Part shown: one piece after another, positions 1-12,911 of the stretch | Layout: each line of letters starts with the position of its first letter | Numbering within the stretch: the first letter of the stretch is position 1 | Source: Straminergon stramineum | Taxonomy: Eukaryota > Streptophyta > Bryopsida > Hypnales > Calliergonaceae | NCBI GenBank assembly: GCA_963920665.1 | Contig: OY987265.1 | Coordinates: forward strand, 33,547,001-33,611,000 | Reading direction: 5' to 3' | Length of the DNA stretch: 64,000 nucleotides | Notes under the pieces: model-generated | Database searches by the model: none | Seen by the model: the letters and a program-made list of their open reading frames with translations, nothing else | Told to the model about the DNA's origin: nothing | Program-made: the position numbers and the translations under genes

Positions 1-1882
1 GGAGGAAGAGGCACCTGCACCTCGGGTGGCGAAGTCGAGTCGCAACAATTCGGAAATCTCGGAGTCGCCTCTTCTGGTTTTTGCACACGGTGCAGGGGCT
101 AATTCTTCTCACGAATTTATGGTCAGGTATGTAGGTGTTGATTCAATATGCCATTCAGATTATGTTTATCAGTGTACTTGTTTCTGCACAGATGGAGTAT
201 GTTGCTATTGTTGAATAGGAGCAGAATTGTTGATGTAGCTGAAAGCACAGTAATTCAGTTACGATTATTGTGAAGTTTGATGGAGGACAGCCTTGCAAGC
301 ATTCGTTTTTTGTTGCAATAGAGAATGGGGTTAGTGTTCGCAGTTTGACTGTGAGAGAGGTTCTCAAATGTTGTCTAGTTAGGGTGACATGTGTGTAGTT
401 CTCAAAGCAAGGCTGTCTGACTGACTGAATCGAATGTTAAGGGACTGAGGAATTGAAGATGCGTTGAGAATCAGAACATGATCGCCTTGGAGCTTGGTTT
501 AGGGTTCAGCTACCATTGAGACGATAGTAATAACGTCATGACCCAGTTGCTCATTTGCGTGAACTCCGAAGCTAGCTTTTTTACGAAATGAGTATGTTGA
601 ATGTGTGGCAGATGGAAGAAACTGTTAGGCGAGGCGACCAAAGCCGTAGAGGTTGTGACTTTTGATTATCCTTGTAAGATGCTTCAACTTGTACAACCAT
701 TGCGTGTCTGGGAAGCTCCTCTTTGTCGAGACGAAATAGATCCCTTGATGAAACCTTTTTATTCGTATGTTTAGTTTGTTTGAGTCCCGCGAAAAGTGTG
801 TGAGATGGAGTTCAGAATAATAGCTATTCTTACTTGCTATGTTGACAAGTTTCTTCACTTTTCGTTTTACGTAGCAGCTCATATTCAAGATGATCCTGGA
901 GCACTGTGTTTATGGTAGTGAATTCTTTTGTACTGTAACTTCTGCAAGTTCTGGAGGTTCCGCATAGCAGGCGGAATAAGTGAGAACGACAAGGTTGTAT
1001 TGTGCAGATTGTGCGAATGGTAAGAAAGGCGCCCCTCCGAAAGCAGAGAAGCTAGTGGGTAATCATGTGGAAGAAATTAGAAAGGCTACCTCTCGACATT
1101 CTGGGCATCCTTTGGTACTTGTTGGGAAGTCAATGGGCTCAAGGTACTTCCGAGTTCCGCTACTGTTCATCTGAAATTGGCATGTGTATTGTTTCAAGTG
1201 CATTTTAGAGGTTGAGTGTATCATTATACTGCGGGTGGTTTAGGATTTAGTCTTCGACTTAGAACATCCTCCTCGTTTTGCTGTTACTTTGTCAGATGTT
1301 TCAGTTTCTGCGAAGCTTACTAACCCCTTCATTGCAACTGCGGATAGGGTGAGCTGCATGGTAGCGGGTCTTGAAGACACTGAAGTCGCTGCTGTGGTTT
1401 GCCTTGGTTATCCTCTCAAGGTATCTGTTTCTTATACTTGAAAGTCTACAAGTGATATTGTGTTTTATCCCCCAGACAAGAAATGTAATTGCTTTGTTTT
1501 GTGTGCAGGGAACTAATGGCGCTCTTCGTGATCAAACTTTGTTGGAGCTGCAAGCCCCGGTCTTGTTTGTTCAGGTACAGCCTACTGCATTGATAATGGT
1601 TTCGTAAAGCGACGGTTCAACGAAGTGATCTTTTCTTCACATTGTTTTTTTGATGGTTTTATTGTGTTTCAGGGCAGTAAAGACTCAATGTGCCCTTTAA
1701 CCGAGCTTGAGAAGGTAAGAAAAAAATTGACCGTGATGAATGAAGTGCATGTGGTCGAGGGTGGAGACCACTCTATAAAGATAAGTAAACGTGCCAGTGG
1801 TATGAGCCAAGATGAATCGGATCATATCGCACTTGATCGTATCAGTGCATTTATCGTCAAGGCCCTTACTAACACCAAGTAA
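1..1882 (+). CDS. alpha/beta-hydrolase, KANL3/TEX30-like (5' partial)
   Basis: The 3' part of a multi-exon gene that enters from the left edge. I assembled six exons by GT-AG sites and reading frame: 2-126, 612-673, 1008-1143, 1348-1420, 1509-1574 and 1673-1882 (stop included), giving 223 visible residues. The product has the alpha/beta-hydrolase order: an FAHGAGA oxyanion loop in the first exon, the nucleophile elbow GKSMGS in exon three, the acid in GSKDSMC and the histidine in GGDHS in the last exon. Family knowledge: this resembles the KAT8 regulatory NSL complex subunit 3 / TEX30 group, whose hydrolase fold is conserved but whose substrate is not established. The second exon is short and hidden in the wrong frame of longer open frames; it joins in frame and reads as a typical family segment (WKKLLGEA...TFDYP). 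The start codon is outside the window. Confidence 0.85.
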
Positions 1883-3184
1883 AGCTGGTTGCGAATACTT
1901 GTTTTTCGTGATTGGCAATCCTACAAATGACCCAAGGACATTGTACAAAAGTGAGCGTACATGATGAGGACATTTTGTTGGCAAGAAATGATGACTGAAC
2001 TGGTGAGCAAAGTACTTTCCGGGAGGTCAGCAAGATCAACAAAGTATTGAACGGTTGAACAGCAAACAGTAGTGGGGCAGTTTGAGACGGAAGGTGATAA
2101 GGAGGGCAGCTTTGTCTAGAGTAACTGCAAGCGGTAGTTTTTGAGACTCATGCAGCATGCATGCTGATAAGTAGGTGACCTGTCAATAGTCTTTTGGCAG
2201 TGTTGTACAGGACAATGAAATGGGAAGACAAGCTACACATTTTGTTTGCTATGTCGATGTAACTGTGGCGTGTTTTAACAGCAAATGGGCACAAGTTTTT
2301 ACTTCACGGCTTCCCTCTGTTTCTACTAGAGATTACTTGTCATATCAGCATTGTGATTGACTTGGGAGCAGAAGTCAAATCTCGTGGACTTTGCGTTTCA
2401 GGTGAGTGGGAGCTAATAACGCAGCTCTCTTGTAAGTTAGTGGGGGAACTGGGGATAATAAGTTGGCCTTAGTGTTGACTGAGCTCGTGTTTCTCGAGAG
2501 TTCGAAGATTGAGTGATAAGTGAGGCAATTGATTTAAGTGACCGTGATCGGTGAAAGGGATCCAAAACCTGGAGTCAACGGACACAACTTCCAAAGTCGA
2601 GGGAATCTAATCCCTCCTAAAAGCTTAAAAGGATTGCATGAGTTCCACTACGTGATAATGACAACGTACAAAAGGCTGCTACAGAATAATATGTACTACT
2701 GCATGGATATCCACTGAACACACAGAAACAAACAGTAGGTACCTTCTTTTGTGACCCGCTTTAGGATTTCCGAAACTTTGTCAATTCGATTGCATAAGTC
2801 TGGAATAATAAGGTAAGAAGAACGTGATGCTACTCTTGTAGGAACTGTGCTGGTAACCTACAAAGCTCAGAGAGAGGGACAGGCCTAAGAACTGTTTGGC
2901 AGAAGAGATGATGGCATTATTGTGTTTCGATCTTCTTCTCAGTGACCGAAAGAATTCATCAATTTAATAACAGAGGAGAGGATCAATTCTTCAAAAGGCG
3001 TTGCCGGAGGAAGTTTAAGCATTGATGCATGCTTTGGCGGTTGATATCTATTGTGGGCGTGCTTCCCGAGGTGGACCAAGTGTTGGCTGTATAGTATCTT
3101 AGCACTCATGCACCCTGTTTCTGTTCTTAAGCGGTAACGTCAGTTGCATTCTCGGATCGGTGCTGAAGAAGACTTGGACGCCAC
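1883..3184. other. intergenic, no gene seen
   Basis: About 1.3 kb between the hydrolase stop and the proposed F-box start. The first few hundred bases are probably the hydrolase 3' UTR. I see no convincing coding exon, RNA gene or repeat here. Confidence 0.5.
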
Positions 3185-4905
3185 ATGGCTTCATCCTCAG
3201 TAATGTTCTGTCTCCAAATTTGCTTCTGGGTTTTGCAAATTGTCTTGTTCTTGTGAGGGTTTCAGACTACGCGTAGTAGCTTGGTATACCTGCAGGGTTT
3301 AGGGTTGTGAGTCTATTTGAATATCGCATCCCATATCAGTGCGTTCTTCTCTCAACGGGGATTGTGGTAGGAGAATCGAATTCCGTGATTGACCTCAACA
3401 CTAGAAATTGTGTCGGTTTAGGGTTTAGGGACCGATTGCAAGTCCTGGGAGGAGCACGCAACAGAAATTTTTAATAGAATTTAGAACCCGCATAACTATT
3501 GCTCACGGTGTTGTTTTAGCAATGCATATATTGGTGTGTTGGATTCCCCTCTCAATCCTTAACGAGCATCAATAAGTATTTGATCAACTATGCTTAGTGC
3601 GAAATGTGTCGGTTTACGATTCTCCCACCTTACGCTATGTAATTTTGGTAATGGCAACAACAGGAGGAGTCCGTGGCGGACAGTGTCGACGAGCTCCCCG
3701 TGGAGATAATCGAGCGTGTTCTCTCGTTCCTGTCCGTCCCCGAGCTTTGCCGATTGCGTTCCGTTTGCAAGAGCTGGCTGGACCTTCTCTCCAAACCCAG
3801 TTTCCACGACCTCTACGACCTCAACCCCAAGAGAAAGCACGACGCCTTCCTCTTCCTCACTCGCGACTTGGACTGCGACGGCTGGAGCGTCGTGGACCCC
3901 ATTTTCCGCCGTACCGTGAGCTTCCTGGACTTGGAGACACATCGATGGTATTCCATCGACGCCGGGGAGTCTTCCCTCAACGAAGAGGACTTCGAAACGC
4001 AGCTCTCCGCCATGGACGACGGCCTCATCTGCGAGTTGAGCACCTTGCGTGGCAGCGACGACGACTTGGCGCTCACGATCTCCGACCCAGTGGCAAAAAC
4101 CAGAATCACATTGCCCGCTCCCCCTGAAATTTTCTGCCTGGGCACATACCTCCCCATCCTCCTCCCGGCCGTCGACTCCCCCGCACGCAGCTTCAAAGTC
4201 TTCCTCGTTAACAACCCCCGGGAATTTGGAAACCTAACCCTAACGAGAGTGCACGTCTTTGAGCCTGCCCGCAATGAATGGAAAGCGCTTCGCAACCCGC
4301 CGAAGGAGTTCGAGGAGGCGATTGCTGGCTCAGCAGTGATGGTAGCCCAAGTGCTGTACATTGTTTTCCGGGACATTCTGAGGCGCCAGTTTGTGCTCCT
4401 CTGTTACGATCTCCTGAACAATGCATGGACCGAGCTTCGACGCATGAGCTTCCCGAGAAAGCTTCGCCACCCGCAATTGGTGGCCAGGGGAAACCGCTTG
4501 TTCATGAACGCTTGGTCGGACGGAACAAATCTCTCGTGCTTTGAAGTTTTGGAGGTTGTGGTCTCGCAGAATGTCTGTTGCAGAACGGTGGTGCAATTCA
4601 CCATTGCGCAGCTTCATGAGCTCTTCGGGGAACAGGATTCCGAGTTTGATATTGCGTATGGAGTGCCGTGTGTGGACTCCAGAGCGGGGTGTACCTCGGT
4701 GGTGTTGATGTCGTCGTTGTCCGGGAAGCTGATCTCGTATGAACTGCAAAGCAAAGCAGTGAGCGTGTTGCCGACAAATCCATTGATTCAAGGCTGCTGG
4801 GAGCAGAGTTTTCCGGCATATGACATTTTTCGAGGGAAGAACATGAACCTCAGTTTGCGGAACTTGTTGTCACAAGCAGGTGGTGTGAGCGTGAGCTTTT
4901 CATAA
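3185..4905 (+). CDS. F-box protein
   Basis: The large GC-rich exon ends at stop 4903-4905. Its first residues form a classic F-box (LPVEIIERVLSFL, then PELCRLRSVCKSW), which binds SKP1 in SCF ubiquitin ligases. The remaining ~360 residues look like the kelch-like/FBA beta-rich substrate domain of plant F-box proteins (repeated hydrophobic strands, WKALRNPP and LISYELQSK segments). There is no in-frame ATG before the F-box: the frame opens at GTG 3673 and meets TAA at 3649. A clean solution is a tiny first exon 3185-3199 (MASSS), intron 3200-3663 (GT...CAG), then exon 3664-4905, giving 418 aa. That first exon is inference; the F-box exon itself is secure. The substrate is unknown. Confidence 0.8.
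3417..3430 (+). promoter_or_regulatory. telo-box-like tandem TTTAGGG
   Basis: Two consecutive TTTAGGG units lie upstream of the main F-box exon, inside the proposed first intron or the 5' region. In plants, telo-boxes of this sequence are common near the starts of growth-related genes. Function here is inference. Confidence 0.35.
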
Positions 4906-6710
4906 CAGGTAGCCGAGGTGACTAGAAACATGTTCTTAAGACTGCTGTTGTGAGTCGCTAATTCCCTAGTTTGTGCCAAGATTGCACTTTGACAATTCTT
5001 GCAGATAATTGGGGGGAGTCACAGTAGATTTCAGTGAACTCGTTGAGTTCTACACTTCGTCCCTGTTCTCTTGCACTTCATCCCTATTCTCTTGGCACAA
5101 AAAATGGAGGGTTAAGTGGCAAGCTGTAGTGGATGTTCAACTTCTTTGTCTCCCATTCTAACTCCAATGCTTGATGGATTTTGGGATTCAGCTAGTTCAT
5201 TGGAAGCGCTAACAAGAGGACTCTGAAGAGACAACAGGGGAATGGGGAGCTCAAAAGTGCGACACACTCCCTCTTGTTTTGGTATTAGGTGTGCAACAGG
5301 GTTACATGTAGATTGAGTTCGATGGACGTGTGTCTTGATCTCCCAGGATCGTCTTTGTACAGTACAGTTCAGTGGGCTTTCTTGCAAAGAGAGCATTTGC
5401 ATAGTTGATATTGCATGTCAAGATTGCAATAGTTTGCATGCAAATTTAGTTTCAGATTGTGGGTTCTTCAAAACTGACCCTTGCACATGCCATTCAAATT
5501 TTTGGAAGGGTGTCCAGGATAAGATTTTGTTCCTGCTGGTTCAATCTGTTATCGAATTGGACTAACAGACCATTGTTGGGGTCCCAGCAGATTTCTGATG
5601 CATATGAAGCTGGTAAATGTGAAAAATAAGACATTTCAAGCTATCTTCCCTTTCCCTTTCAAATATCTTTTCTTCAAACATCCACCAAAGCAAGAATTGA
5701 GGCAAACTTGCAAATCTCGATATAAGAGTAGACTCATATATTTGCCGCTCCATTATTTAAGCGAGAGGTATTTCCAGTTAGGTAAAGAGTAAACGAATAT
5801 TATGTCTGCCATTGCGCTGTTTGCATGAGTGGAGTATGAATCATTCTTGCGAGAGGCGTGTCGTCGTTATCTAGTTCAGCTGTCACTTCCACTAGCTTCT
5901 GGACTTTGGTATGGGACCTTGGAGAAACAGACTCTTAATTTATGCCAACCTCAAGCAGAGGTCAAAGTCTTTCAAAATATGAAAGAACATGGGTGATCTT
6001 GCTACCAAATTTAGGAACAGGTTTAACATCCGATGAACACGATTATTTAACTATTTCAAAGTTCATCACGGACATATTTGAATTCTTCCGAGACCAAAGA
6101 CTGCTCTGACAAAACAGCAAATGAGAAAATTGATTGTGAATTTATGGTCACACTAGAGGAGGTCGCAGAGAACGGTTTTTATTCCACTGGGTTCATTACA
6201 GATTACACCAAGGTCTGTACTGGCTTCTTGATTCGAAACAGCAACGGATATTATTTTCTCCCCAGTTGAGGGTTAGTAAACAATTAATTGAACTTAATCA
6301 CAGGGTGAAGATAGTTTAGGAGAAATTCATACGTCATCCACTGTTTAAGATGAGAAGTCCAGCCTCCTACAAATTGGATATCTCAAAGGCAAAGCGACTA
6401 CTGGCAGGATTGCAGAGAATAGTTCTCACGGAAATCATCATCCTCACACAATAGAAACAGACAGGGGAGTGGTTATATTCATACGCAGGATCAATTCTTG
6501 ACAACCTAGATAATCTATACCTGTCGAAGTTCTGAGGCCATAGTTTGTTGAACATTTTCAATCTGACCGGTCACAAAAAATTGTGACGCTCTGCTAAACA
6601 CTTCCTTCTGTTTGACTGAGGCTAGATAATCACGTGAAAAGTATGTGCCGTAACTCAGCATGAACTTTTCCTGATCAGTACTGCCATTGTGTTCGGGAAA
6701 ACCTAAGTAT
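4906..6710. other. intergenic between F-box gene and palindrome
   Basis: No coding exon recognised; the short open frames here have no domain signal. The first part probably contains the F-box 3' UTR. The stretch just before 6711 shows only faint resemblance to DNA just beyond the right end of the palindrome (GATCAGGA-AAGTT motif), suggesting the original duplication reached a little further and has decayed. Confidence 0.5.
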
Positions 6711-7266
6711 GACGATTCTGCTCTTAAACGCTGGATGAGATTCAAAATAGTAACAGAAAAAATTTAAAATGCGCGCAGGAATCGAGACGCCAATTCCTTT
6801 CAATTTTCAGTCCATCAGACGTGAGTTCGGCTTTTTGTCTTATAGCGTACGTCTCATTTCTGTCGGTCTATTAGACAAAACAACAGTATCTCGTGTTGCA
6901 TTCTGGGAAGGGAATGCTATTACGACGAAGGCACGTCTTAACACCAATTCCTGAGAACTACACACTTCGGTTGGTGTCATGAGATGCATGCTAGAATATT
7001 TGAATTCCAATTCCAAGCACGCTTGATGGGACACTCGAAGAAACCTCTCGATGGAAAATGGAGACGTCCGATGGATGTCCAAAGAATGTTATGAAATGCT
7101 CAAGCACGGCCCAATGTGGACCAAGTGCTCATCAAAAGTACACGAGTCACAACTTGTGACTGAAAAAAATGTGTGACTACTCCGAATTGAACAGGAGTGA
7201 AGGAATCTCTACATGATAATACAAAATTCGGTTGACGGAAAAGATGAAAGTTGTAGTGCTTCGGTT

Positions 7267-9447
7267 TTACAAGGGGAATGGGCCCGGAGCGCCAGTCCAT
7301 CCTTGCACGCACCGCAGAAGAGGTTGAATGAGCTTCCCCTCCGACATCGCCTCAAACACTTTCTGGATTTCCGTCCCGGGCGACACGGTCCTCAATCCAG
7401 ACAACAATTGCGTGCCCAGCTCCGACCTCACGAATTGGTACAACGGGTACGTCCTGCACGACTCAATCCTGTTGGGCACCGCCGACAAGCCCTTGTTGTC
7501 ATACGCTTCCCGCACCAAGGGCACCACAACACGCAACCTCTCTTGCACTTGGGCCTCGAAGACGGGGATCTGCTCGAACACGGAGCGGGAGGCGTCTTTG
7601 AGAGCGTGGCTGACGAGAACTCCTCGCAGCTTCTCCATCAACGGGTACGACTCCGAGGACGCGTCGTCGATGTACGAGAACACGGGCTGGCGCTCCACGA
7701 CGAGGAGAAGGTCCTTCTCGCAGAAACGCGAGGGAAGGAGTGCGCCGTCTTGGCCCATGAAGAGCGTCTTCTTCGCCGCTTGCAACACCACTTGCTTCAC
7801 GGCGGCTTGCATGGTCTCTTCCACATGGCGGAGGTCGATGGCTTGGCACAGCCCCACCAGGAACGTGGAGCTCATGAGCTTCAGAATCTCCACCGCTTCC
7901 TCGGTTTTGCGCGCGGACACCAAGCCCAGCGAGTTGACGTCCTGGTTGTGCTGCTCCGCGCTTTGGACATGAGTGGTGACGGGATTGGCGAGGTAGTTGA
8001 GCTCCGAGAGGTACGAAGCCATGGCGATCTCGGCGCCCTTCATGCCGTAGTCCAGGCTGGGGTTGGGTCCCCCGCTCAAGTTGGAGGGCAAGCCGTTGTT
8101 GTAGTAGTCGTTCACGAGCTCGGAGAATTGCGCAAACATGAGCTTGCCGATGGCCGCCACCGCCAGGCGCATGTTGTCCATGGAGACGCCGATGGGGGTA
8201 CCCTGGAAGTTGCCCCCGTGCAACGCGATCCCTCGTGCTGCGTCGATGATGGGGTTGTCGTTGACGGAGTTGATCTCACGCTCGATGGCGTGCGTGGCGG
8301 TGCGGATCACCTCGATTTGGGGACCCAACCATTGGGGAGAAGTGCGCAACGCATACCGATCCTGCTTTGGCTTCTTCAACGGGTCGGTTTCATTCAGCTT
8401 CTCCGCAGCTTTCATGAAGTCGCTCCCGGCCAACACCCACTCCATCACGGCCGCCGCCTCCATCTGGCCCGGGTGATGCTTGAGCTTGTGTGTCAGGGGG
8501 TCTGCGAATTCCGGCTTCCCTTGCATCACTTCACAAAACAGAGCCGACAACACCTCGGCAAGAAGCGCCAGCACGTTGGCGTCGAAGCAGACTGTGGACG
8601 CGAGCGCCGACCCCACGGCCGTCCCGTTCACAAGCGCCAAACCTTCCTTGGGCTGCAGCTCGAATGGCTTCTCCACGCCCGCCATGCGCAAGCCTTCCAG
8701 GGCGGATACCTCCCGCCCTTCTTCGGTGACCGCGACGGAATTGGCTCGCCCCGTGAGCAACCCCGCAATGTACGACAGCGGCACCAAGTCCCCGGAAGCC
8801 GTCACCGTCCCCCGCAGCGGCAGCTTGGGCGTGATGTTGGCATTCAACAGCTTCTCCATGGCTTCCAGAATCTCCCATCGGATCCCGGAGTAGCCCTGCA
8901 TCAACGTGTTGGTGCGCACCAGCATGGCCGCGCGCGTGGTCTCCGCAGGCAGCGAGTGCCCCTTCACCAGCACGCCCGCGTTGAGGAAGCGGATGAGCTC
9001 GCGCTGCAGCTCCACGCCTTGCTGGGTGCGCCGGTGCGAGGTGGCGCCGAAGCCCGTGGTCACTCCGTAGATGTCCCCTCCGCTCATGATCTTGTTCAGC
9101 ACCCAGTTGGAGGACTCGTCCACCCGCGCCTTGGCATTGGCCGCGTCCAGCACCACCGCCACTTCGGGTCGGCGAGCGATGGCCGTCACCTGACCCACGC
9201 TCAGATTCACTCCCTCGATCGCCACCTCTGTGGCCTCGAAGTACGTCGCCACCATTCGCTTGATCTCATCGAGATGGTTTCCTTGCAACTTGGCGGCCGT
9301 CTTCGCCCAATTGAGAGGGTCTCGGGAGAGTACTGCCCCAGCCGCAGAGTCTTTCTTGCAGAAGGGTGACGCCGCTTTCTTCACGTTTTCTGATCCGGCA
9401 TGTTTCATGTAGAGAGACGACGCCATGATGTCTTCCACAGCGGCCAT
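7267..9447 (-). CDS. PAL: phenylalanine ammonia-lyase, left copy
   Basis: A 726-residue intronless PAL, which deaminates L-phenylalanine to trans-cinnamate and ammonia, the entry step of phenylpropanoid metabolism; cytosolic homotetramer in plants. Visible features: the catalytic tyrosine in YGVTTGFG (from residue 127), the Ala-Ser-Gly triad forming the MIO electrophile at 217-219 within [11 protein letters not shown], the active-site motif NDNPIID, the YNNGLPSNL segment, and QDVNSLG. The selectivity position is Phe (RFLNAG, F154), as in PAL, rather than the His of tyrosine or histidine lyases. Length fits the family (about 700-730). I start at the ATG of MAAVEDI: the frame runs five codons further but only to a TTG. 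Many seed-plant PAL genes have one intron; none is here. The right copy encodes the same protein. Confidence 0.97.
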   Translation of the reverse strand: MAAVEDIMASSLYMKHAGSENVKKAASPFCKKDSAAGAVLSRDPLNWAKTAAKLQGNHLDEIKRMVATYFEATEVAIEGVNLSVGQVTAIARRPEVAVVLDAANAKARVDESSNWVLNKIMSGGDIYGVTTGFGATSHRRTQQGVELQRELIRFLNAGVLVKGHSLPAETTRAAMLVRTNTLMQGYSGIRWEILEAMEKLLNANITPKLPLRGTVTASGDLVPLSYIAGLLTGRANSVAVTEEGREVSALEGLRMAGVEKPFELQPKEGLALVNGTAVGSALASTVCFDANVLALLAEVLSALFCEVMQGKPEFADPLTHKLKHHPGQMEAAAVMEWVLAGSDFMKAAEKLNETDPLKKPKQDRYALRTSPQWLGPQIEVIRTATHAIEREINSVNDNPIIDAARGIALHGGNFQGTPIGVSMDNMRLAVAAIGKLMFAQFSELVNDYYNNGLPSNLSGGPNPSLDYGMKGAEIAMASYLSELNYLANPVTTHVQSAEQHNQDVNSLGLVSARKTEEAVEILKLMSSTFLVGLCQAIDLRHVEETMQAAVKQVVLQAAKKTLFMGQDGALLPSRFCEKDLLLVVERQPVFSYIDDASSESYPLMEKLRGVLVSHALKDASRSVFEQIPVFEAQVQERLRVVVPLVREAYDNKGLSAVPNRIESCRTYPLYQFVRSELGTQLLSGLRTVSPGTEIQKVFEAMSEGKLIQPLLRCVQGWTGAPGPFPL

Positions 9448-9800
9448 CTTTTGAATCTTCAAGCCTCCTTCGAGTTCTGGATCAACACTAGATCCGCAGC
9501 TCTGCTAGCTCCCCAAAGGAGTGAATTCAGCTCTATACACGACTAATCAAGGCTGCAACTACTCCTTCCAGCCTTCAAGTTCAGAGAGCGTCTTTGGCTG
9601 CAATTAATTTCCACAAACTCAAAACTTCGACTTGAATTGGGTGCTGGAAATGGACTGTGCTATCGATCAGCTAATTGTGGTTGAAATCGTACGTGGTTGC
9701 AGATCAGATCTTTGTGCGTTTGACTGAAACTCGATGCTGTGCGAATCGAAGAAGAGAGTTCGACCTGTCTGAGATGAAGAATTGGGAATGCGGAGATCTG

Positions 9801-9853
9801 TATTTGTAGGCGGACGAGCTTGGAATCCAGTGGTGAAGGGATTGGATGATTGG
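9801..9853 (-). promoter_or_regulatory. PAL core promoter, left copy
   Basis: On the minus strand a TATA-like TACAAATA (9801-9808) lies about 350 bp upstream of the ATG, preceded by CCAAT boxes (one at 9849-9853 and a second just upstream). Spacing suggests transcription starts near 9775 and a 5' leader of about 330 nt. The same layout is preserved in the right arm. Exact start site is inference. Confidence 0.5.
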
Positions 9854-10216
9854 ACCGGGTCTCTTGACTGGGAGTTGGGGTCCGCTGCATGTAAGGTTTT
9901 CTACCAACGAACGCGGGGATGCTCAATCCGCCTGGGGAGACTGTTTGAAAAAGAAAAAGAAAGGAAGAATTTCAGGGATTCTCTTTGACATTTGCGTTGA
10001 AAGTCGTGGTCTTGGGCATTGTACGTGCAGGGCCCGGCATTCTGGCTTCAGTGATCTGTGTTGAACGAGTTGGAAAACCCGGGTGCTTGACGTGCTGATC
10101 TTGTGGGAAACTTAATAGTCCGACGGATTTGCCGTCGATGATCTCGAGACTCAATGTCTGGTCGGTTATTTCATTGTTTTCAAAGGCTGGGCGGGGGCGA
10201 ATGCGCCCCTTCAAAT

Positions 10217-10435
10217 TAAGTTAGTTCATTGCTAGCCGGTAGAATTGGGTACAAACCTGTTTGCAATTTGAAAATAGTGTCGGAAGCCCCATAGAGAACA
10301 AATCTATAAAATTTCTATTTGGAGTGGAAAATAGAAAAATAATTGGACTTGGTACTTGAAAATCTTGTTCAGTATGGGAATCAAAGGAAAACAGTATTTG
10401 GTAAAACTCAAAAAATATCCCACACGCTACTAGAG
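10217..10435 (+). repeat. direct repeat copy 1 (left arm)
   Basis: Similar, in the same orientation, to 14052-14265: both carry AGTT...TAGCC, then a GAAAA...TCGG block, AATTTCTATTT, and a CCCACAC/CCCGAACAC end, with many substitutions. The copies are about 3.8 kb apart. They could be remnants of the two ends of one old insertion. Mirrored in the right arm near 33445-33663. Confidence 0.55.
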
Positions 10436-11291
10436 ATTAGACTGGTTTCTCTTTCCACTCTACACAAGGATTAGATTGGGCGTAAATTCAATATTTTGGT
10501 TTAGAATTCAAGTGTCACATTTCATCTTGTGATTGGTCTAGCAAAATGGAAAATACACAATCAGAATGAATTCACAGCAAACAACTCTATAAAATGGTAT
10601 TTGACAATTGTGGAAATGTGTCGGAATTGTTTTGGATACATGAATCTTATAATTGAAGAAGTACCTATGCTTGGCAAGAAGGCTTTTCAAATGGGGTCAA
10701 CAAACTTTGACACTTCTTTGATTGAAATTTTCCACTAAATATATAAACTACATACAAGGAATTTCGTTAAAATAGCAGCATTCTGCAACTTCGGCACTTT
10801 TCTGGTTTAAACCACATGGTCTGAAATGCATACTTGTCCTAGATGGCACTTTCCTAGTTTAGACCACATGGCTTGAAAATGGCCTATGGAATATACCATT
10901 TTATTGAAATTCCCCATACATGTTTTTTGAGAAAATTCCTAACAATTGCATAGCATATTGTGTTAATTGTCACTTACTTGCTAAATTTCAAAACTCATAG
11001 AATAGTTTAACACATCAGCACATGTCCCTAAACAAAAGAATATTCATGTTTTCATAAACCATATACAATATTGTAGTTGGCATGCGTCAAAATTAAAAAT
11101 GCCATTTCAAATGACTTTGTAGGAACCTACCAATTGATTTTCCGTTTCACAAATTCAAGCCCAATGTCCATTTGAGGTTAACTTGTAGAGAGACATTGGG
11201 TATAAATAGAGTCCTTGGGGTCATCAAGCAATCATTTTTCATATTGTAAAATTATATACAATTGCCATCTATTTTTTTGTATGCAAGTTTA

Positions 11292-11868
11292 TTAACCTCT
11301 AAATGTCCAATCATCTCCAAATTTGATGATTTGAGAAAGCACATTATAAAGTCAATTTGGAAGCATATTCTGGATTTGATATACAAATAAAAGTTGTAGA
11401 TTCCATCTATACAATTAGATTCACCAATGCTATCACCAATATTTTTTTTATAAATGTTGAAAGGAAAATTTTTAAATCCCTTCTAAATTTGATTCCAAGA
11501 AAATATTATCATCTTTTCAGTAAAATTTGTTGGATTGGATTTGAAATAGTGAGAATCTCTTCACATGATGATTTTTTGAAATTTTTGTATTCTTTAAATT
11601 TAGGACCTCATTTTGACAAATCCAATTTCGAACTAGAGTCAATGCAATTTTGGCTTGGTCAACCTCTTGACATACTTTCACATTGGTAGTTTTAGAAAAA
11701 TATGCACTCTAGTAACACCAAATCCAACCCTTCAATAATCGATAGGGCAACAATTGGATAAAGTATCTCTACAAATTAGACTAAAACTGTCATCCAAACA
11801 ATTAAGAGGATGAAATTCAAGTTTCAATCTATTCATTGTCCCCAAAATGGACTTTGGAGTTACATTGA
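11292..11868 (+). mobile_element. TTAA-type MITE relic, short subfamily (left arm)
   Basis: Starts with TTAACCTCTAAA and runs through sequence clearly related, in inverse orientation, to 44440-45016; the far end is degraded. A 110-codon open frame inside it (11357-11689) is repeat-derived, because the related copy at 44440 does not keep that frame. Confidence 0.6.
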
Positions 11869-12023
11869 AGTCATATGAGTTGCTTTTTTATTTTATACAA
11901 AGTAATCTATCACAAAACAACTTGTATACCTATATAATAGTGCATTTCAATATTATTTTGAATTTTTCCCCTTAAAACTTGATTTGACATTCAATTCTAA
12001 ATATTTTTCTTTTTTGTCTTTCA

Positions 12024-12753
12024 GGGTGATTGCAAGAAAGACCGGTACTATTTTGTGTAACACTTGGAATGATGGAGTTGTTATGTGCTATAACTTTTGA
12101 AGTATGAACCCACTTAACTTGAAATTTTTATTGGAGATGGCTAACCTGAGAGTAATTAGATTCTTTATTTTTTAGAAGTTTTCAAAAATAAATTTATAAT
12201 TAAATTTTAATTTCTCTAATTTGTCACACTTTGCGGTTTAGGGTTTTTTAGTATTGGGGAGTACCCCAAATTAATGATACAAAGACAAAAATTTTGTGGT
12301 CTATTCCCACACTAGGCAAGCATGTGCCTAACAAAGATCACTTAAAAAAACATTATTTAATGTCCTCTACGTTCACTCAAATAGGGCTCCCTTGTGCGTG
12401 CAATTCTGAATATTGAAAATGGTTTCAAGATCATTCTCTTGGTGAAATCTCTACACCATGAAGTCTTCCCAAATGGCCAATTTTTAGTTTCTTTGAAAAT
12501 TGTTTTCCTATTTTTCACAAATTAAAACATGAAAGTAACTATTTTCATGAGATTTTGCACTTTTCTAGTTCTCCTACTTAGATAATTTTTCTATGCTTTT
12601 CTTTCCTAGGGTACCTTCTTCTTAAAGGTGTATACATTAAACATATTTTTTACATTTTTAAAATATTTTTTCTAATTATACATTACTCCCCAAAAAATCA
12701 TGAATATTGTACAAAATGCTACAAAAACAAGATGGTGTTTCTTGCAATGACCC
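12024..12753 (+). mobile_element. foldback-type element, left arm
   Basis: Ends are GGGTGATTGCAAGAAAGACC on the left and the reverse complement of GGGTCATTGCAAGAAACACC on the right. Both ends are flanked by TTCA, a possible 4-bp target duplication. The left half and centre resemble the larger element at 21583-22660; the right half has diverged or been replaced. No transposase frame is present. Confidence 0.6.
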
Positions 12754-12911
12754 TTCAAGGAAACTAAATGAAAGGAAGCTTTTGTATTGTATTTTCTACT
12801 CCACCCATCTTTCTAAATAAAGAGAGAACATGTTCTTTACTAAGTTCTATTCTATATAACAATGCACTTGGCTGTAACTTCAAAATTTTGGTTTTTTTGA
12901 AGCATGTTTGT

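Noticed and set aside
11357..11689. 110-codon open frame, mirrored at 32192-32524
   Set aside because: Part of a TTAA-type MITE relic; the related copy at 44440-45016 does not keep the frame.
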